Positions 13,199 through 27,500 are shown, counted from the first letter of the stretch. The stretch is 64,000 nt of DNA from Nemopilema nomurai (GCA_003864495.1 ML133478.1:630498-694497); one strand, 5' to 3'. Program-made: numbers and translations. The notes: generated by a model from the sequence alone, not told the origin.

Positions 13199-13755
13199 CG
13201 GACTGTGATTGTTCTAGTTGTATTTGTCCTATAAAGATTGCCTTTCACTGAAAGAACTTTTAAGGTTGAACAACCTCTTTAGGGGTGAATCAGATTTAAT
13301 CTTTCATTTCAAATCAAAATCTTTTCTACAGACCCTTGGTTTCTTTCACACAATGCACTTCTTGAGAGACAGTTTGAAAGTGAAACTATAACAAAAGCAC
13401 AAAAATCACCATTTCAATTTTCATATATCATTTAGTTTAGGTGTACTGTTGTGTCATCAGTGATATCAGTAGATAGTCATGTAAAAAATGTTCTACCAAA
13501 CAAAAGTGAGATGAATGAATCTGTTGTCAAAGTCATGGTGGCCCCTTTTATTTATACCAGGAAAATGCTTTGAAATGTCTTAAAAAACAAAAAGCACTCT
13601 TGCTTTCCTTTAAATATCTTCAGAGTAAGAACATTGGAATAAGTTGCCCTCTAGTTGCACAACAGCATAGGACACTCAAAAAGAATATTTATGCAGATCA
13701 TGGCAGGCAAGTCCTTTGCACTGGAAAACTGTCCTGACTTCAACATACAAGATGC

Positions 13756-15282
13756 TCATAAGTTCTTGTCAAATCGACCTTCAAACTGATCCCATTCCAA
13801 ACAAATACCTCTTTTTCTTGCCAGCAAAAGCCGCTCTTTGCCTTTCAAAGTCTTTTCAATAATCTCCAATAGCTTTACACTGTCAAATTTAACAAGTTCG
13901 TTTGTACATTCATCTTTTCTGATAAGATCTATCACATCTCCAGCTTTTACCTTAAAAACAAAAGAGGTTTTTAAAAATATTTACAATTCAACTCACTGTT
14001 GAAATTCATAAATTGTTTTGAATTCCGTGGAAGAAAGTGGATCCCAGTACATTCAAAGATAATTGCATCCATTGCAATTCAGTCTGGTTAATCATCCTTG
14101 CAACTTTCAACTATTGTTTCAAAATTATGTGCTATCCAGCCCCTCCCCCTTCCTCCAATTATCAATACAAGTGTGTTGCTGCACAACTCTTGTATCTCAG
14201 TCCATCAATGGTTGAAGCATCTAGAAATATTATATATATTAAATGGTAATAGCACCTGAATGCTCTTCTTTGTTAAAACAGAACCATTCAAGTACAGTAG
14301 CTTTGATAAGAAAGCCAGATCAGCATGTCTGAAAAAAACCATCCACATAAATTATCATTTTAAAAATGCACTTTTTTTAAAAGTGCTTGCTTTATGCAAA
14401 AGAAGGAATTGCATTGCTCAACTCTCCTAGAAGGAATTGGATTTAATGATTGACAGAAGAGGGGAAAATTACATTTACTTAATGGATTTAGTGTTATCGT
14501 ATATAGCAAACAGGCAATGGTAAACTACAAGGAGGAAACATTTTCTCACACAAAAAGTACAACTCAATATGGTCATACACTAAGCAAACTATTGATAAAA
14601 TAACATTCCATGCGAGAATAACGTAATCAATTTATATTTCTTGTTGAAAAAATAGCATAATTTTTTACAGCATGCAGATTTCTAGTATATGATTGCAGAA
14701 AAACTAATACATTTTAAGTAGATAATGTTTATAAACCAAAAAATACATTAAGTGGATGCGCAAAACTTATAAATGGCTGAGTGTGATATTTAGTGTGTGC
14801 TCCTATACCCTTTCATTACCAAGAGTTGTGTTATAAAAAACTAGGGTAATCCCGAGCAAAATTCCAACAACTTGATTTGAAAACTCAAGTCCCTATCAAT
14901 TTTGGCAGATGCGTTAAATTTTCTAGAACGAAAGATCTCTTTGTTTCTTGCAACTATAAAATTGTGAAACATTATCAATATCAATATTTGCACAAAACAC
15001 CGATCATCATTTCCACCTAAAAAGTGGTTGTTGTTGAGGTGTCCATTATGAGTGACTGATTTGCCAATTTACCTGCGACTGATGCCGAGCCCGGATGAGA
15101 CAACGCGATCTACTCGCAGGGTGCTTGCAACGACCTCCAGCAGTTTGCCCTGAAACGTACACTGGCATCTTCTGTTGCGTGCGACTTTCCAAAACAAACC
15201 AAGGATTGTTTTGGCGAGAAGTTTCATGTTCTTGCAATTGCCGGCTGCCCCGGAAAGAGGCTACATTCAAGAATCTAAACAC
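13756..15282 (-). CDS. MTRES1: MTRES1/C6orf203-like mitochondrial transcription rescue factor, partial model
   Basis: Minus-strand exons: 15282-15073 (start and 70 codons, donor CAG|GTAAAT), 14328-14256, and 13950-13756 ending in TGA. The last two join in phase and read ...YLNGSVLTKKSIQ-VKAGDVIDLI..., then an acidic stretch and a basic helix with KERLLLARKRG. From memory this follows the S4-like RNA-binding domain of human MTRES1 without gaps (RLNEEKLWKKSRTVKVGDTL and onward). The first exon is rich in Arg, Ser and Gln and nearly free of acidic residues, as in mitochondrial targeting sequences. The central exon that should carry the first S4 helix was not found: exon 1 ends in phase 0 but the 14328 exon needs two bases from a preceding one. 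The family binds mitochondrial RNA and acts in mitoribosome rescue or transcription. The 3' end is solid; exon 1 is inferred. Confidence 0.68.
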
Positions 15283-15557
15283 TCGGACGATTAGCTAGGT
15301 GGACGGGAATGGAGAACACGAGAAGGCCTACAACCGCGAAAAGGGAAAAAGCAGTTATTCATTTATGTGATACAGAGTTTTGCTGAATGAAGGCAAGTCT
15401 GATATTTAACAGTTAGTGGTTAACTGCCAACGAAATCGCGCGCAACCTGGTGTATACCTCGAATCTATGTGATCGTTTGTCGCTTGCCTTGAATGAATGA
15501 CTGATATTTACTATGGTTTGCATACCGTAATTGTGCTACAAAAACACCGTAGAAAGC
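15283..15557. promoter_or_regulatory. Putative bidirectional promoter between MTRES1 and MAP3K4
   Basis: The start codons of the two divergent genes are 275 bases apart. The spacer is GC-richer than the surrounding introns, contains GCGCG and GGACGGGAA blocks and shows no clear TATA box. Both 5' leaders and their promoters must fit in or overlap this stretch if no upstream noncoding exon exists. The role is inferred from gene arrangement. Confidence 0.55.
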
Positions 15558-18500
15558 ATGCGAAAAGCTGACGATGATGGTAAGATGGTAAGATCGAATT
15601 CAGATGGCAGTGGGGCGCAGGGTGGCTCACCATATGGTCAAAATGGCCAGAAGATCTCATTGCCAAGGAATGTCCGAGGGAGTCATGTTCGGCAACAGTC
15701 AAGAGAAAAATTTTTTGTTGGCAGCGGGAGCGAGAGTAGTGGCTCAGAAAAAGAAGCAGATATGCTTGACCAAGCTGACGGTCTTGACTTTGGAACAACT
15801 CCTCCAAGACACATAAGGCGCCAGAAAGGTAAATCGAAATCGAGCAAAAAGGAAGGGAAGTCCCATAGTAGCTTTCATGCACTTACTCCTAAAGACAAAC
15901 ACAAAACAGTTTATCATTACAAGAAGGAGCAAAAGAGGGCTGTAGCATCACACGACTTTGCAGACATGGAATTGTATTCTGATCGAGTTTACAGGCACGT
16001 GCCAAGTATTAACATTGTTTCGTCAAACAGGTATCGCAGTATCAGATCGGTTCCAGCTCTTCTTAACAAACGCACTGAGGTTTCATCTCCTCAAGAAGCT
16101 TTGAGCTCCTTTTCCAAGGCAAAAAGCTTAGAACATACATCTCAGGACCAAGACTGCCCTCCGCAGCGCCTCCATTTTTACAAGACATTCCAGCTTCTTG
16201 TCAAGTTAGGTGACAAGCATGTAAAAGGAGAGAGTAGGAAGTCAAGCATCAGTGTTGCAAGTGATGAGGGTGACCCTGATCAAAGTTTGCAGATTCGTTT
16301 TGATCAAGTTTTGTGGCTTGAACTTCAGGCATGGCGCCATGGCAGAAAGCTTGAAGAACAAGACAATCATTTGCTTGAAGAAAGAAAGAATTTTGATGAC
16401 ATATTGGATGAGGTAATGAATTTTCATTTCCCAACAGCAGTAAAGAAATTTGACTCAATGAATGAAGCAATCCCTATGGTGAACAAGCAAACAGAAAGCA
16501 CAGCATCCGATCCATCCTCACCTCTATTTTCTGAAACTCAGTCATCTTCATCTGCAAATTTACCTTTCTTACCTCATGATGTTAGCCATGGTTGTTCTAC
16601 GACTGAAGATCATTTCACAGGATCCATCCAACGCAAGGCCATGCATATTATCATAATGCTGCTGAAAAAGATTGAAGATGGCACTTCTTTGTACCCAACA
16701 AGAAAAGCTTTGTCTGATATGCATCCAAAATTCTTAGATCCTAAATTTGTTAGAAATTTTGAAACTCTCAATTTATGGTTAAACATTTGCAAAGAGCTTT
16801 ACCACAAACTGCAAATTATAGCAAGCCTGATTGATGTGGATGTAGATGATAACAAGACATGGGAGGATTGGTTTGACCATGGACTTGGTGAGTAGAACCA
16901 ATTTTAAATGAAATACTTTAAAAAGGCATGGTCAAAATGCCAAGTAGTTTTAGCAATTATATTTTCAGTGATTGACTGATCATGAATAGTAGGCGTCCCA
17001 TGGAAGGCTGTAGTGCCCTCCTTTCTAGTTGTACTTTTTGACTTCACTTGAAGTCCAAGTAAATGGCAGCACAGGTAGGGGTAGCTGGCCATAAATTATG
17101 GTTGCTCACTTCTATTGAATTTTCTGAATACCCATAATTTGTATCAGTATTTTGTCCTCCCTCCTACTTAATCAACATTTTAGTAAATAAAGAGAAGGAA
17201 ATAGTTGTCTTCTTATTTAACAAGTTAAGCTGAAGTTTTCAGTGCACTTGCTTCAATTTGATAATGGTTAAACAAGTAGCCAGCAAAGTCTAATATTCTA
17301 GGTTTGACTTGTATAAAGACCAGACAAACGTATAAACAACGAAGACATTCGCTTAAGGACGACTCACAGCAAGATAAACCAAGTAGCCATGCCAAATCTT
17401 TTGATGGAACATTACCAACCAGTCCAACGTCAGTCAACCCTATCCATAAAAGAAGATCAGTTCTAAAGGAGACAAGCACATCAAGGTTTAGATCATTTGT
17501 TGAGAAGAATATTCGTCAGATTGGATTGAAAGGTTTGTCAAGAAGAATCAAAGCTGCTTTGCATAAGACTCTTTGGAAAGCAAGACAGGCTCTTGAGGTG
17601 TGATGTAAATGTTTTCCTGATAATTTTTTTAAAGTTTTACTTTGCAAACACTCAAAGCCAATGTTGATTGTTATCTATGTTCTGAACATTAAAAGATTCT
17701 ACATTCTTCATGTATAGTCTTTAGTCTAAGCCCATTAGCAGTTTTTTTGTGGAAAATGGAGATCAACTCTAAAGGCTAGGTTCTACTTGATTTGTACTTA
17801 TCATGCAACTTTCGGGCATGTGCAAGACTCAGCTTCCTCTTTTGCTGCCAAAGTGCAAGAATTTGCAGAGTTGTTCGCCCATAGATTGAGGAAAGAACAT
17901 GGTTTGAATGTGAGAAAGCATGGAAGGTTTTAAAAGCAAAGGTTTAATAGGGTTGATTCAACAATTGCAATCGCAAGAAAACAATTATGATAACGTTTAT
18001 ATAAAATATTAAATAAAAAATAATAAAATATTGCAGTAAGAAGTTTTGAGTGCTTTGCGGTACAGAATTTCACAATGGCAGTAAAAAGTGGAACTAGTTT
18101 TGCATACTTGCAGTAAAAAATTTCAGTAGTAAAAAATGGTTGCTGGGGAAACAAACTCTGCCAACATGATCATAGAGAATGATTCAGAAGAATGTTCCCA
18201 AAGAAAAAAGTGATTCTGCCAATCAGTGATTCTGATACTGTCGCATGACCAGTGCAAATGAAGTGGAAACCATCTTAACCAGCTTTCATCTGCTGAAACA
18301 GTATCTTCTGCACAAATCGTCTGATCATTTTTTTCAGGAATGATCTTCAGTTTGCAAATGAAGAGGACCAATGTTTCTTGTTTGCTAGCTGATTTTATAT
18401 TCTGCTTCAATTCAAGGTACCTTCTGAAGCACATGAATTGATGGAAAGACAACACAATTATGGCAAAGTTATTGATTTGGTGAATTTCTTAGAAAGAACC

Positions 18501-21500
18501 TCTATTGATGACCCAAGCCAAAAGATTGTTTTAGAGTCAATGGTCTTGCACCCTGAGGATTTCAAAACAAAAGACTCTCAAACACATGACAGAGGAGTAT
18601 GGAGTGAAGAATTCTCAGAAATGGGTCTGCCATCTTTTCTTGAGCTCTACCTCTTTCTGACAAAGATTGCCTTTGATATATTACATGAGAGCATGCGTTA
18701 TCATCTAGATCACAGGCCAAAAGGAGATCCCTCATCAATGAGCATCAAACAAGTATGTGCAAATTACACTGAAACATTTTTAACTGAATCATTTACTGTA
18801 ATCTAGTGGTTTGATTTAATATGTTGCATAAATTCAGGACAGCTTATCTTTGGGTTTTAATAATGTTTTCTGAACAGACGTGAAGTTTTGCTATGATGGT
18901 CCAACCCTTGCACAAGCTCCCTGAATTATGCTTTATATTGTTTTGGAAAAAGTTGTACATGCTTATGATAAATAGAATGGGACAGTTCTAAGTTGCCAAG
19001 ACATCAAAGATTCGTGCTTCATTAGCGCAAAATAAAAGCATACACTTTTCTTACGTATTGTAACCAATCACGCCGAGTTTCCATTAAGTGAATCTGTTGG
19101 GGTTATGTCCAGTACCAGATATGATTACCACAATTTGATATACCAGCCTCGCAAGTACTTAATATTATATTTCGATTACCACTCAGAACATTTTTTTTTC
19201 ACTAAATCATAATTAATTCTTTACGTGTTATCAATCCTTCTTTCAAAGCCCTTTCGCGAATCTTAGTTGACCTTCACAGAAGGAAACTAGAATTTGCACT
19301 GGTGACCCATTGCTTCAACGCGAGCACCTGGGCACTAACCATGATAGTAATATTGAAGGTCGATGGTGAAAAGAATGAAACAAAAAAGAAATGGTAAATT
19401 TCTCTGGGTAGCAGCAGCACTTGCGCAGCAATAATCTACATTTAAGCTTAAATATAGATTGTGAAGTCTTTACAAAAGACAATGTGTAGTGGTCAGTTTT
19501 TGATTGCTCGATATATTAAGGTATATTTGGGAAAGTGTATAACAGGCCAAGGGCTGATTGACTCAAATTTCCACAATAAAAAAGTCTGTGTAACAAGCTC
19601 TCTTCTCCTATTTCTTTGGAATTTCTCTTACTGTGATTCTTTTATCTACAGCTAATAAATGAATGCAAAGAAGTTATCAGTGGTGCAATTATATGCAAAT
19701 ATTATTACCAAGATATGACATTGTCAGTTTTGACTGCGGATGACAAAGCAAGAATTGATTCTATTGACAATGACATCAATGAGTTCGAAGAAGACGTGCA
19801 GTCTATGCTTTCAGTAAGTTTACGATATTAATATGACCTCGCTCTTTCTATAATTGTTTTCTTTAAGTATCTTGACTTTCTCTAAAGGTATTAAGTACAT
19901 TTTCAACGCTGGTGCCCTGGCCCAAACAGAGTACACTATCAACGTTTTGGCTAGCTTGCGTCACAGACCATAATTCCTCTTCACTCATTGTTTGTGTTAA
20001 CATATGTTTATAGCAATGTTTTCGTGAATTTTCGTGAACGTTGTTAAAAAGTATGGTTTGAAAATTTCACAAAATTCATTGGAACAAATCTTTTGTAATG
20101 AGTTTGCAATTTGATACGCGAAACTCGTAATGACTTTACAGGTTTATTTTGACTACTTGCAACACTTTTTCCAAATTCTACAACGTCTTCCGGAAGCCAG
20201 CCGAAGTCTAAAAAATACGATGGAAGATGAGTGGCAGTTTTCAAAAGAGGTTTGCCCACATACCAAAGGTCTAGAAGCGCAAGCTGGTAGAAGATTTTGG
20301 TTAGTTTGTTATCATTTTTATCACATTTTTGTGCCAACTAGAAAGTGATTTTTAGACTCCGGTTTCGATGGTTTATTTTTGTCAGGCTGCTATGCTGTTT
20401 TGTTAACTATCACAAGCATTCGAAGGCTTGCCCATACACAACCTTTGTACATCAAATCGCCTCAGCTTCCAGTACTTTTAACTTTTGAACATCCTACCAA
20501 CTTCCAGTCTCTCCACCTTACCTGAGTTGAAAGCCTTGATTTCATCGTCTTTCCATAGGTAATCACTGTTTTTGCCCATCAGTGTTTCATTTTTGATTTT
20601 TGATTGCCCATCAAATTACCAATTTTCCATGTCACCACAACATGAACATCGCCTGCAGTATTGGTGTATAAGCCACTTGTTTGATCTAGAAAATGCCCTG
20701 TAGGACAGGGAACATATGCATAGATGTAAGGAGATTGTTAGCTGGGTTTTGCAAGCATTCATCTTGGCGTAAAATGCATTATTGTTTTGTTTACTTTAAT
20801 CAAAATGTGTTTATTTTCAATCTGTTTCGCTCGTCAGACATCTTAAAAAAATATCTTTGGCGTCAGAACTCAAGGCTTGGTTTGGTGATTACCTCAGTAG
20901 GTCACTCGCTCGCATATCCACCCCTCTGAGATTAGATCTTCCGATCACAATCCTTCTTTCGTCTTTGTATGAGCTATTGTTCTTTCTAGTGTTCTTGCTA
21001 CTGGTCTGCTGGACTCAACAGCAAATTTCCTTCAGTCGAGTTTGGACGACTGCTTATCGAATCTATTCGATAAAATGGACAAAAGCTCAGAGCGGGCGAA
21101 GGACATTTCTCTGGAGGTTTGTCGAAATCATAAGAAGCTGTTCAATGAGATTAGAGAGAGGTCTGCAAAGGCTCTTGGGTTTGCAAAGATGCTCCAGAAG
21201 GATCTTGGGATTGCAGCGGAGTACAGTGTTGAAGTCAGTGAGCAAAAGATTTATTCGCTGCTGCAGAACTCTGGACATGTGAAGGTGTGGCTAATTTGTG
21301 TAATGTTGAGCTTTGAATAGTTAGCTTGTCTTTTCAGAGATTGTTTGTTGACAACTTTGATTGTAATTTAGGCCACACAGTATCAAACTCGAATTAATGC
21401 CGTTTTCTGTCATTTCACGCGGCTGGCATAATTTACACCAAAATGTGTCTGCAGAAATGTCTATTTTGCAATGTGAGCATTCGGTTGTCGCAATTTCCTC

Positions 21501-24500
21501 CGAACCGCCTTTTGTGCCGAATGCCAGTGACCAGCATGGGCGGTAGGGATAATCTTAATGTCCACCTTTTTCCTGCACAGATAATGCATGACTTGAGTTA
21601 TTTACAGGTTGACTGCATTTCTTCAGATGTCCAGTACGAAGTCTACGCTCAAAAGCAACTTGCAGCAGACAAGAGGTAGAACTCAAACACTGCTTATAAT
21701 GTCAAATAGCCCTTTGAAATCATTATTATTTATTTTCGTTTATAAATCGTCATTTATGTTTACCTTAGCTGCCTATTTGTAGTTTCGAAATCTAACTTTG
21801 AACCCAACTCAAGATTAGCCCAGAGAAGGCAATTCCTTTTTCTTGGTTGCTCGTTTTCAAACGCAACATGATTGTCCAAACTAGGGTCAGTTAACTCACT
21901 GTGCTACGAGCTTCCCTTAGATACTTAACATTTAATGATTCAGTTTTTTGTCTGGCTTGCAGGCAAATCTTGAAGCTTCTGAATGTGACCTGCGGGTTTG
22001 AGGACCCTGCGGAGGCTGGAAATTCACAAAGCGATGGCTATATAATTCTTCTTAATCTTACGGAGAGCGAAGACGATGATATGGAGGAGAAAGTTGTCTG
22101 GGACGGAGACATTGCTGCTGTGAATCCTACAGTTGATGCAACGATTGCTCTGGCAAAGCTTCAGGTTGTGCATGCTGTTCTTACCGGTGGACTGACAGAC
22201 TGTTAAGGCCTCCATAAATTCACTTCTCAACATCATCTTCTTCTTTTCGAAACCCACCTTTAATCTATCGTCCCACTTCATATAGCCCTCCAACAATCAC
22301 GTAACAGAACGTATCTGTTTAATTATCTTCCTTGATTTTGTTTTCAGGTAGAAGGCCTCATGGTGATTGCCTGCAACTCTTACCAGTTATTTACCCAAAG
22401 GATTATTTTGCAACGGTTGCTGGGCAGCGCTGTTACCCTTGTCAACGACCAGACTTCAAGCCATCAGACGATTGCCGATGCACTGCTTGAGTTTCGAGTA
22501 TGAATTGTTGTTTTTCTTTATTTTAGACTTTGATGCCTACCAACGAAGGGCAAGTGCGTCTGTCCAAGAGTTTTAGCTTAAACTTTATCTCTGTACCATA
22601 AATCCTCGAATTGCCCCCCCTCGTAAAAGCCCCCCTCGAATAAGCCCCCACCCTAGAATTACAAATTTTCAAAAAGCCCCTGAGGTTGCCTTTGGCATTC
22701 GAGTGAATTACCATAAAAATTTATATTTTTGTTGATAATTTAATCAAATGTTACTTTATACTAAGGCTATTTTCTATATTATGAAAAGAAAGATATTTCA
22801 AAAGTTATCTCTTTATGTGGCATGTTTCAGGAAATTTTATAAGCCCCCCCTCGAATAAGCCCCCCCCCCTCGAATAAGCCCCCATCCAAAAATATCATAA
22901 ATAAATAACCCCCCAGTGGGCTAATTCGAGGATTTTCGGTATATGCTGCTCTGCAAGCCTTGTTTATGAACCAACCAGAGTGGAAATTTATTTCGTTGTA
23001 AAGAAGCCAACCCCAAGTATATCACTTTATTGCCACAGATTACACAAAAGTAGAGTCTACTTTTGACGTCCGGTTGAGCACCAAGGGTTTTAAATGCAGA
23101 AAACAGTGGACATGTTTGTCACGTCAGAGAGATTGATATCTTGATTTGCATTCTTCAGGCTGCTTGCGAATGCCACTTCTCAGAATTTTTGCTAATTTAG
23201 TAAATTTGCAAATGCAGTATTCTTTGATCAAGGATAGTAAATTTTATTTGAACCCTTTATTTCTGGTCTGAATGGTCATTGCTTGTGATATCTCCTTACA
23301 CGTCATTTTTTGGCTCCTTCGTATGTTTTTGCTATAGTTTTAGTTATTTTAAATCTGTAACAGCCAGTTGGTTGCTTGATGGCGTCTAAACAGAAGTCAA
23401 TTCTATTTCAGGACTCAGCCGAGCGTCTTGCACAAGGAATTCTTGATTCAGTCCAAAAGACCATAGAGCCGTTGAATTTGGAAAGGATTTATCGCTTGGA
23501 GCAGAGTGAAAAAAGTCTTGTTCACAAAAACTATGTGGAAACAATGCATCTGTGCTTTGACACTGGTTTCGAGGTAAGCCCGTAATCTTCTATGTAATCT
23601 TTTGTTCAACGCCATACCTTCATGTCAACACGATTTGGCTTATGATCACAGATATGATGTGAACTGGTTATGAGCCGGATGATGTCATAATCTGTGGCTG
23701 CGATGCAAGTGTATCACACCCGGTTCCTGTCCTGGTGCAGTTCCACTTTGGCTCCTACCAACAATCTGATTCTTCGTAGATTGTTACCCCTTTTCATCCT
23801 CTCTCCTCTTTCTCTGCCCTTGACGTGATACTGCCTCCGTTCAAAGTGGAGTTTCGGTCAAGCATATGACCCAGCAGTTCTAGTTTTCTGTTTACTAAAA
23901 CACTCAGAAGGACTTTGCCCGTAGCCATCATTTCTAATATTTGCTCATTTTGGTGGTGCTCTAAATAGGACAAGTGAAGGGGAAATCAGTTGAATGTATA
24001 CTCGTTGAATCTCTAACACTTGGAAGGGATAAAAAGTGTCATTGACGAAAACGATTCGTAATTTCGTGATGTGGAATTATTTGAATAGGGTCTTCAATGC
24101 TATTCTTTTGAGACCACTGAAACGTTTAAAGCCAAGTATGATGTAACCTTTATAAGATTGGTATAGTGCACATTAACCTGCACGTTCGAATTAGGAAGCT
24201 TTCAGGCAGTGAGAGTTTGGAGCTCGTTGGTGTGAAAAATTGAATTCAACTTTGCATTTTCTTAATTAAAGTTTTAATTGGATAATGTAGCTAATGTAAT
24301 TTTGGAGAAAAATACAGTGATTTTGGGTCGTACGGTTTCCGTTTCAATCAGGCGTAGTTGGGAGGCGGCAAATAAAATTCGCATTTGTATTTTGAAAATT
24401 CTCTTTGTCGCCGATTTATCACTGTCCGGAATTAACTATAAAACAATCCAACGATTTGCTGGGTAATTAGCAACCCAGTCGTGGCAGGCAATTTTCTCCG

Positions 24501-27500
24501 AAATTCCACGTCCTATATTAGACAACGGCGCGATTAGTTTTTAGATTATCTGTTGCTTCCGGACTCCTTAGCTAACCGTTTTGAGCAGACGTCACCATGG
24601 CCGCGCAAATGACGTCATCAACGTAATCTAGTCGTAAGCTGAACTAAGTTGTTATGTGCTCCGTAGGTATGTGCTGACAACTACTTTCATTAGTTTTAAG
24701 TATGCAGTTAAGCATAGAGCTTCAGTAAGTTGAAGCCAGAAGCTGCTATAGGTAGTCTGACTAAATGTATCGTATGCTATATTAACTAACATCTGTTCAA
24801 ATAAGAACCATAGTCGTAGGGGAGCTCTGAATCACATCAGATTCTGTCTGCGGGGATTTCATTTGACTGAATTTGTATGATCATGCATTTGTGTGTTTTA
24901 TAGGTTCTGTCCCGTAGTTATCAGAGACTTAGAATCCTTTGGCTAAGCAGAAGATGGTCTTTCTGCATGCGCAGCTGATGTATAAATGCGATATAAGCTA
25001 GCACCGCTTTAGGCCAATTTCACCGTCTAAATGTCTGCACTTTCCTGTGCCCGGTTGAATGAGGTTGTGCCAGTACCAGCACTACTTGCACCAGCTGTGA
25101 CCATAGTTGATTTATATACTGTATTTCTTAACTTGCCCGAATGCCAATCTTTGGAGTCTTCCCAATGCAACTTTAAGTCATTTACATTATATATTGAATT
25201 ATATACAGTAATTTGGTGAAGTGTGCTAGGCGATTCATAAATTCCTGCAGTTTTACATGGCTACGTATTGGAGCTCAAACGATGCTGGACCTCCCTTTCT
25301 TTCTGTCGAAGATCTTGCAGTTTTTTATTCGTGTACAGATGTTTTTTGATGCAGGACTTCTCTACGTATTTAGTGTTGTGGTATCATGTTTGTTTTTATC
25401 GATACCGTAGTATTTACGCGAACTGGATAGACTGCTTGGTGGACAGAGCAAGAATCTTTGTCCATCAATGTTGGTGTTCGCCAAGGAGTGGATGCGTTTT
25501 GTTTGTAATAATGTCAGCAAAGGTCGTGGGAAGAAACCGAGGTACGAATGCACTTAATTCTTTACAATGCAAATTTATTACAAAAAGTCATATGCTTCTG
25601 TTCGAGGTGACGGTGAAAGATTTCCAATATGAAGAAAAGTTTTGATTTGTTTTTGCCTTGGTCAATTTTCATGTATGATGCCATGATTTTGTCGTAAGAT
25701 TGTCTTTTAACTGTTAACGAGAAATCAGAATTTTCTTCGCCTTTCTACTCCGTGATTTATTTGTGAAAGGTTTGTTGTACTCAACTTTGGGTGAAATTTT
25801 CTCACAACAGTTTGACTAGAAAAGCCCTTTTTTCTCTTGTAGATGGTCGAATTGTGGACTTGAGTTCCTTGTTGACGCCTGTCACCCAAAGCACTTGAAA
25901 GACATGAGCGAAAATGATTTCCAGGCGAGTCTATCTGTACCAATCTTAGCTTTCTAATAAAACATAAGTCAATATGACGTCAGTCACGCAAGTAAACCTG
26001 GTCTGGTGTGAGATATGAACCTCAACCATGTAACATATATTACCTTTGTTTATCACTGGAAAGATTTTTTAAGACTTTGCAAGCAACCGGGAGGGCTATA
26101 GTTGTTTATATGTTTTTAGTTTCAAATGGTCCCGAGAGGTGAAGCTCTCGCTTCCAAGTTTCAAAAACATACAATTTTGGTATCAAATTTTCCTAAAAAC
26201 CTGTCATTGCGTGAAGATGCGGGAAAGAGAATGTGAATGTTACCCGTCTTGAATAGTTTATTTGTGGAATAAGCTGCCAAAGGACCATAGAAAGCAAGTC
26301 CTTTTTGTCAAGAAAATGATTTGAAGCCAAAGATCGGTACCAAAGTTGGCTTTTGCCCAAGATATCGTGATCTTGTGGGCCTAATCGAGGGGCTTGTTGC
26401 GGTGAAGAAGATCCCATTTCCATGTCCTTCTCACTGGGTTTTTTGCGTTGATCTTACTTCAACGTGTTTAGGGCAATGCTCTCACGAGATTTGTTTTACT
26501 AGGAATCCCTTGCATCACCGTGCTTAAATTTGTTTTTATTCGTTTTAATCGTCTATGCTGATTTTTTCAATTTCGTCTTTGGTTTCAGGACATTAAGAAA
26601 GAAATAAATGGCTGCATAACTCACATTTATGGCCACCCAGAACCCGCCCTTTCCCAGACAGGTAGCATTACTTTTCGCATCTTATCATTTATCAGTCTTT
26701 TTCAGACTGCCCAACTTCATTTCCCTAATTTCCTTTTGGCAACACGAATATTTATGATTGCAGTGATTGAATTATTATGATTTCTGGTCATCTCACTGAG
26801 AGTTGGCAACCTTATAACAGGCAATCTAACACTCAGAGTAGCAAAGTAACGTCCCTCTGTTCATGCGCCACAAGTGCAAACCCCTTTTAAAGTTTTTTTT
26901 GTTCGTAATTAACGAAAAAGGTGCTTGAATTAGAGTGAAATTTCCCTGACAACTCCGTAACTGTCTCTTTAAGAGAGTTATCAAAATCGGGACAATATTG
27001 TGTTTGAGCTTAGAGGCTAAACAATTGACGAACCTGACTTTTTACTGTAACCGTCCGGTTTTTATTTTTCAGGCAGCAGTAGTCCGGCTCAGGTCCATCG
27101 TATGAAGAGCCACCCGGGTAACTACACTCCAAGCAAACTCTCAAAGTCGAAGAGGAATTCTAGTGCTGCGGCGAAACACGTGAAGTTCGATACACATCAT
27201 AGCCTTCCCGATCCGTTTGAGCCCGGTCAAGTGTCATCTTGTCCCGCACATCTTGGCTCAGATTTTGGTAGGTCAGCTTAAGTATCCGCTTAATGACACT
27301 GGATACAAGCGACCCGCTGATAGATACAGTTAGAACTGCAACAAATAGAGAGCTGCATCCATGGTTGCTTTATTAAAACTATGTTCTTGATTGAAACGTC
27401 GGCAGTTTGAAGAAGGATTTTCATGGCTTCTAGTAACTTTAAAGAGACGTAGTTATTTTTCATTCAATTGCTTTTATGCATCACACATCACCTGTAGATA

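Noticed and set aside
18123..18455. 110-codon minus-strand frame in MAP3K4 intron 2
   Set aside because: It overlaps the start of a real plus-strand exon at 18417 and a dispersed repeat, with no domain signature. The plus strand here has short broken frames that might be old transposon debris but cannot be assigned.
24905..24979. Possible extra MAP3K4 exon reading [18 protein letters not shown]
   Set aside because: The acceptor is acceptable, but the frame meets TGA before any usable donor, and the exons at 23412-23573 and 25411-25541 already join in phase 0 without it.
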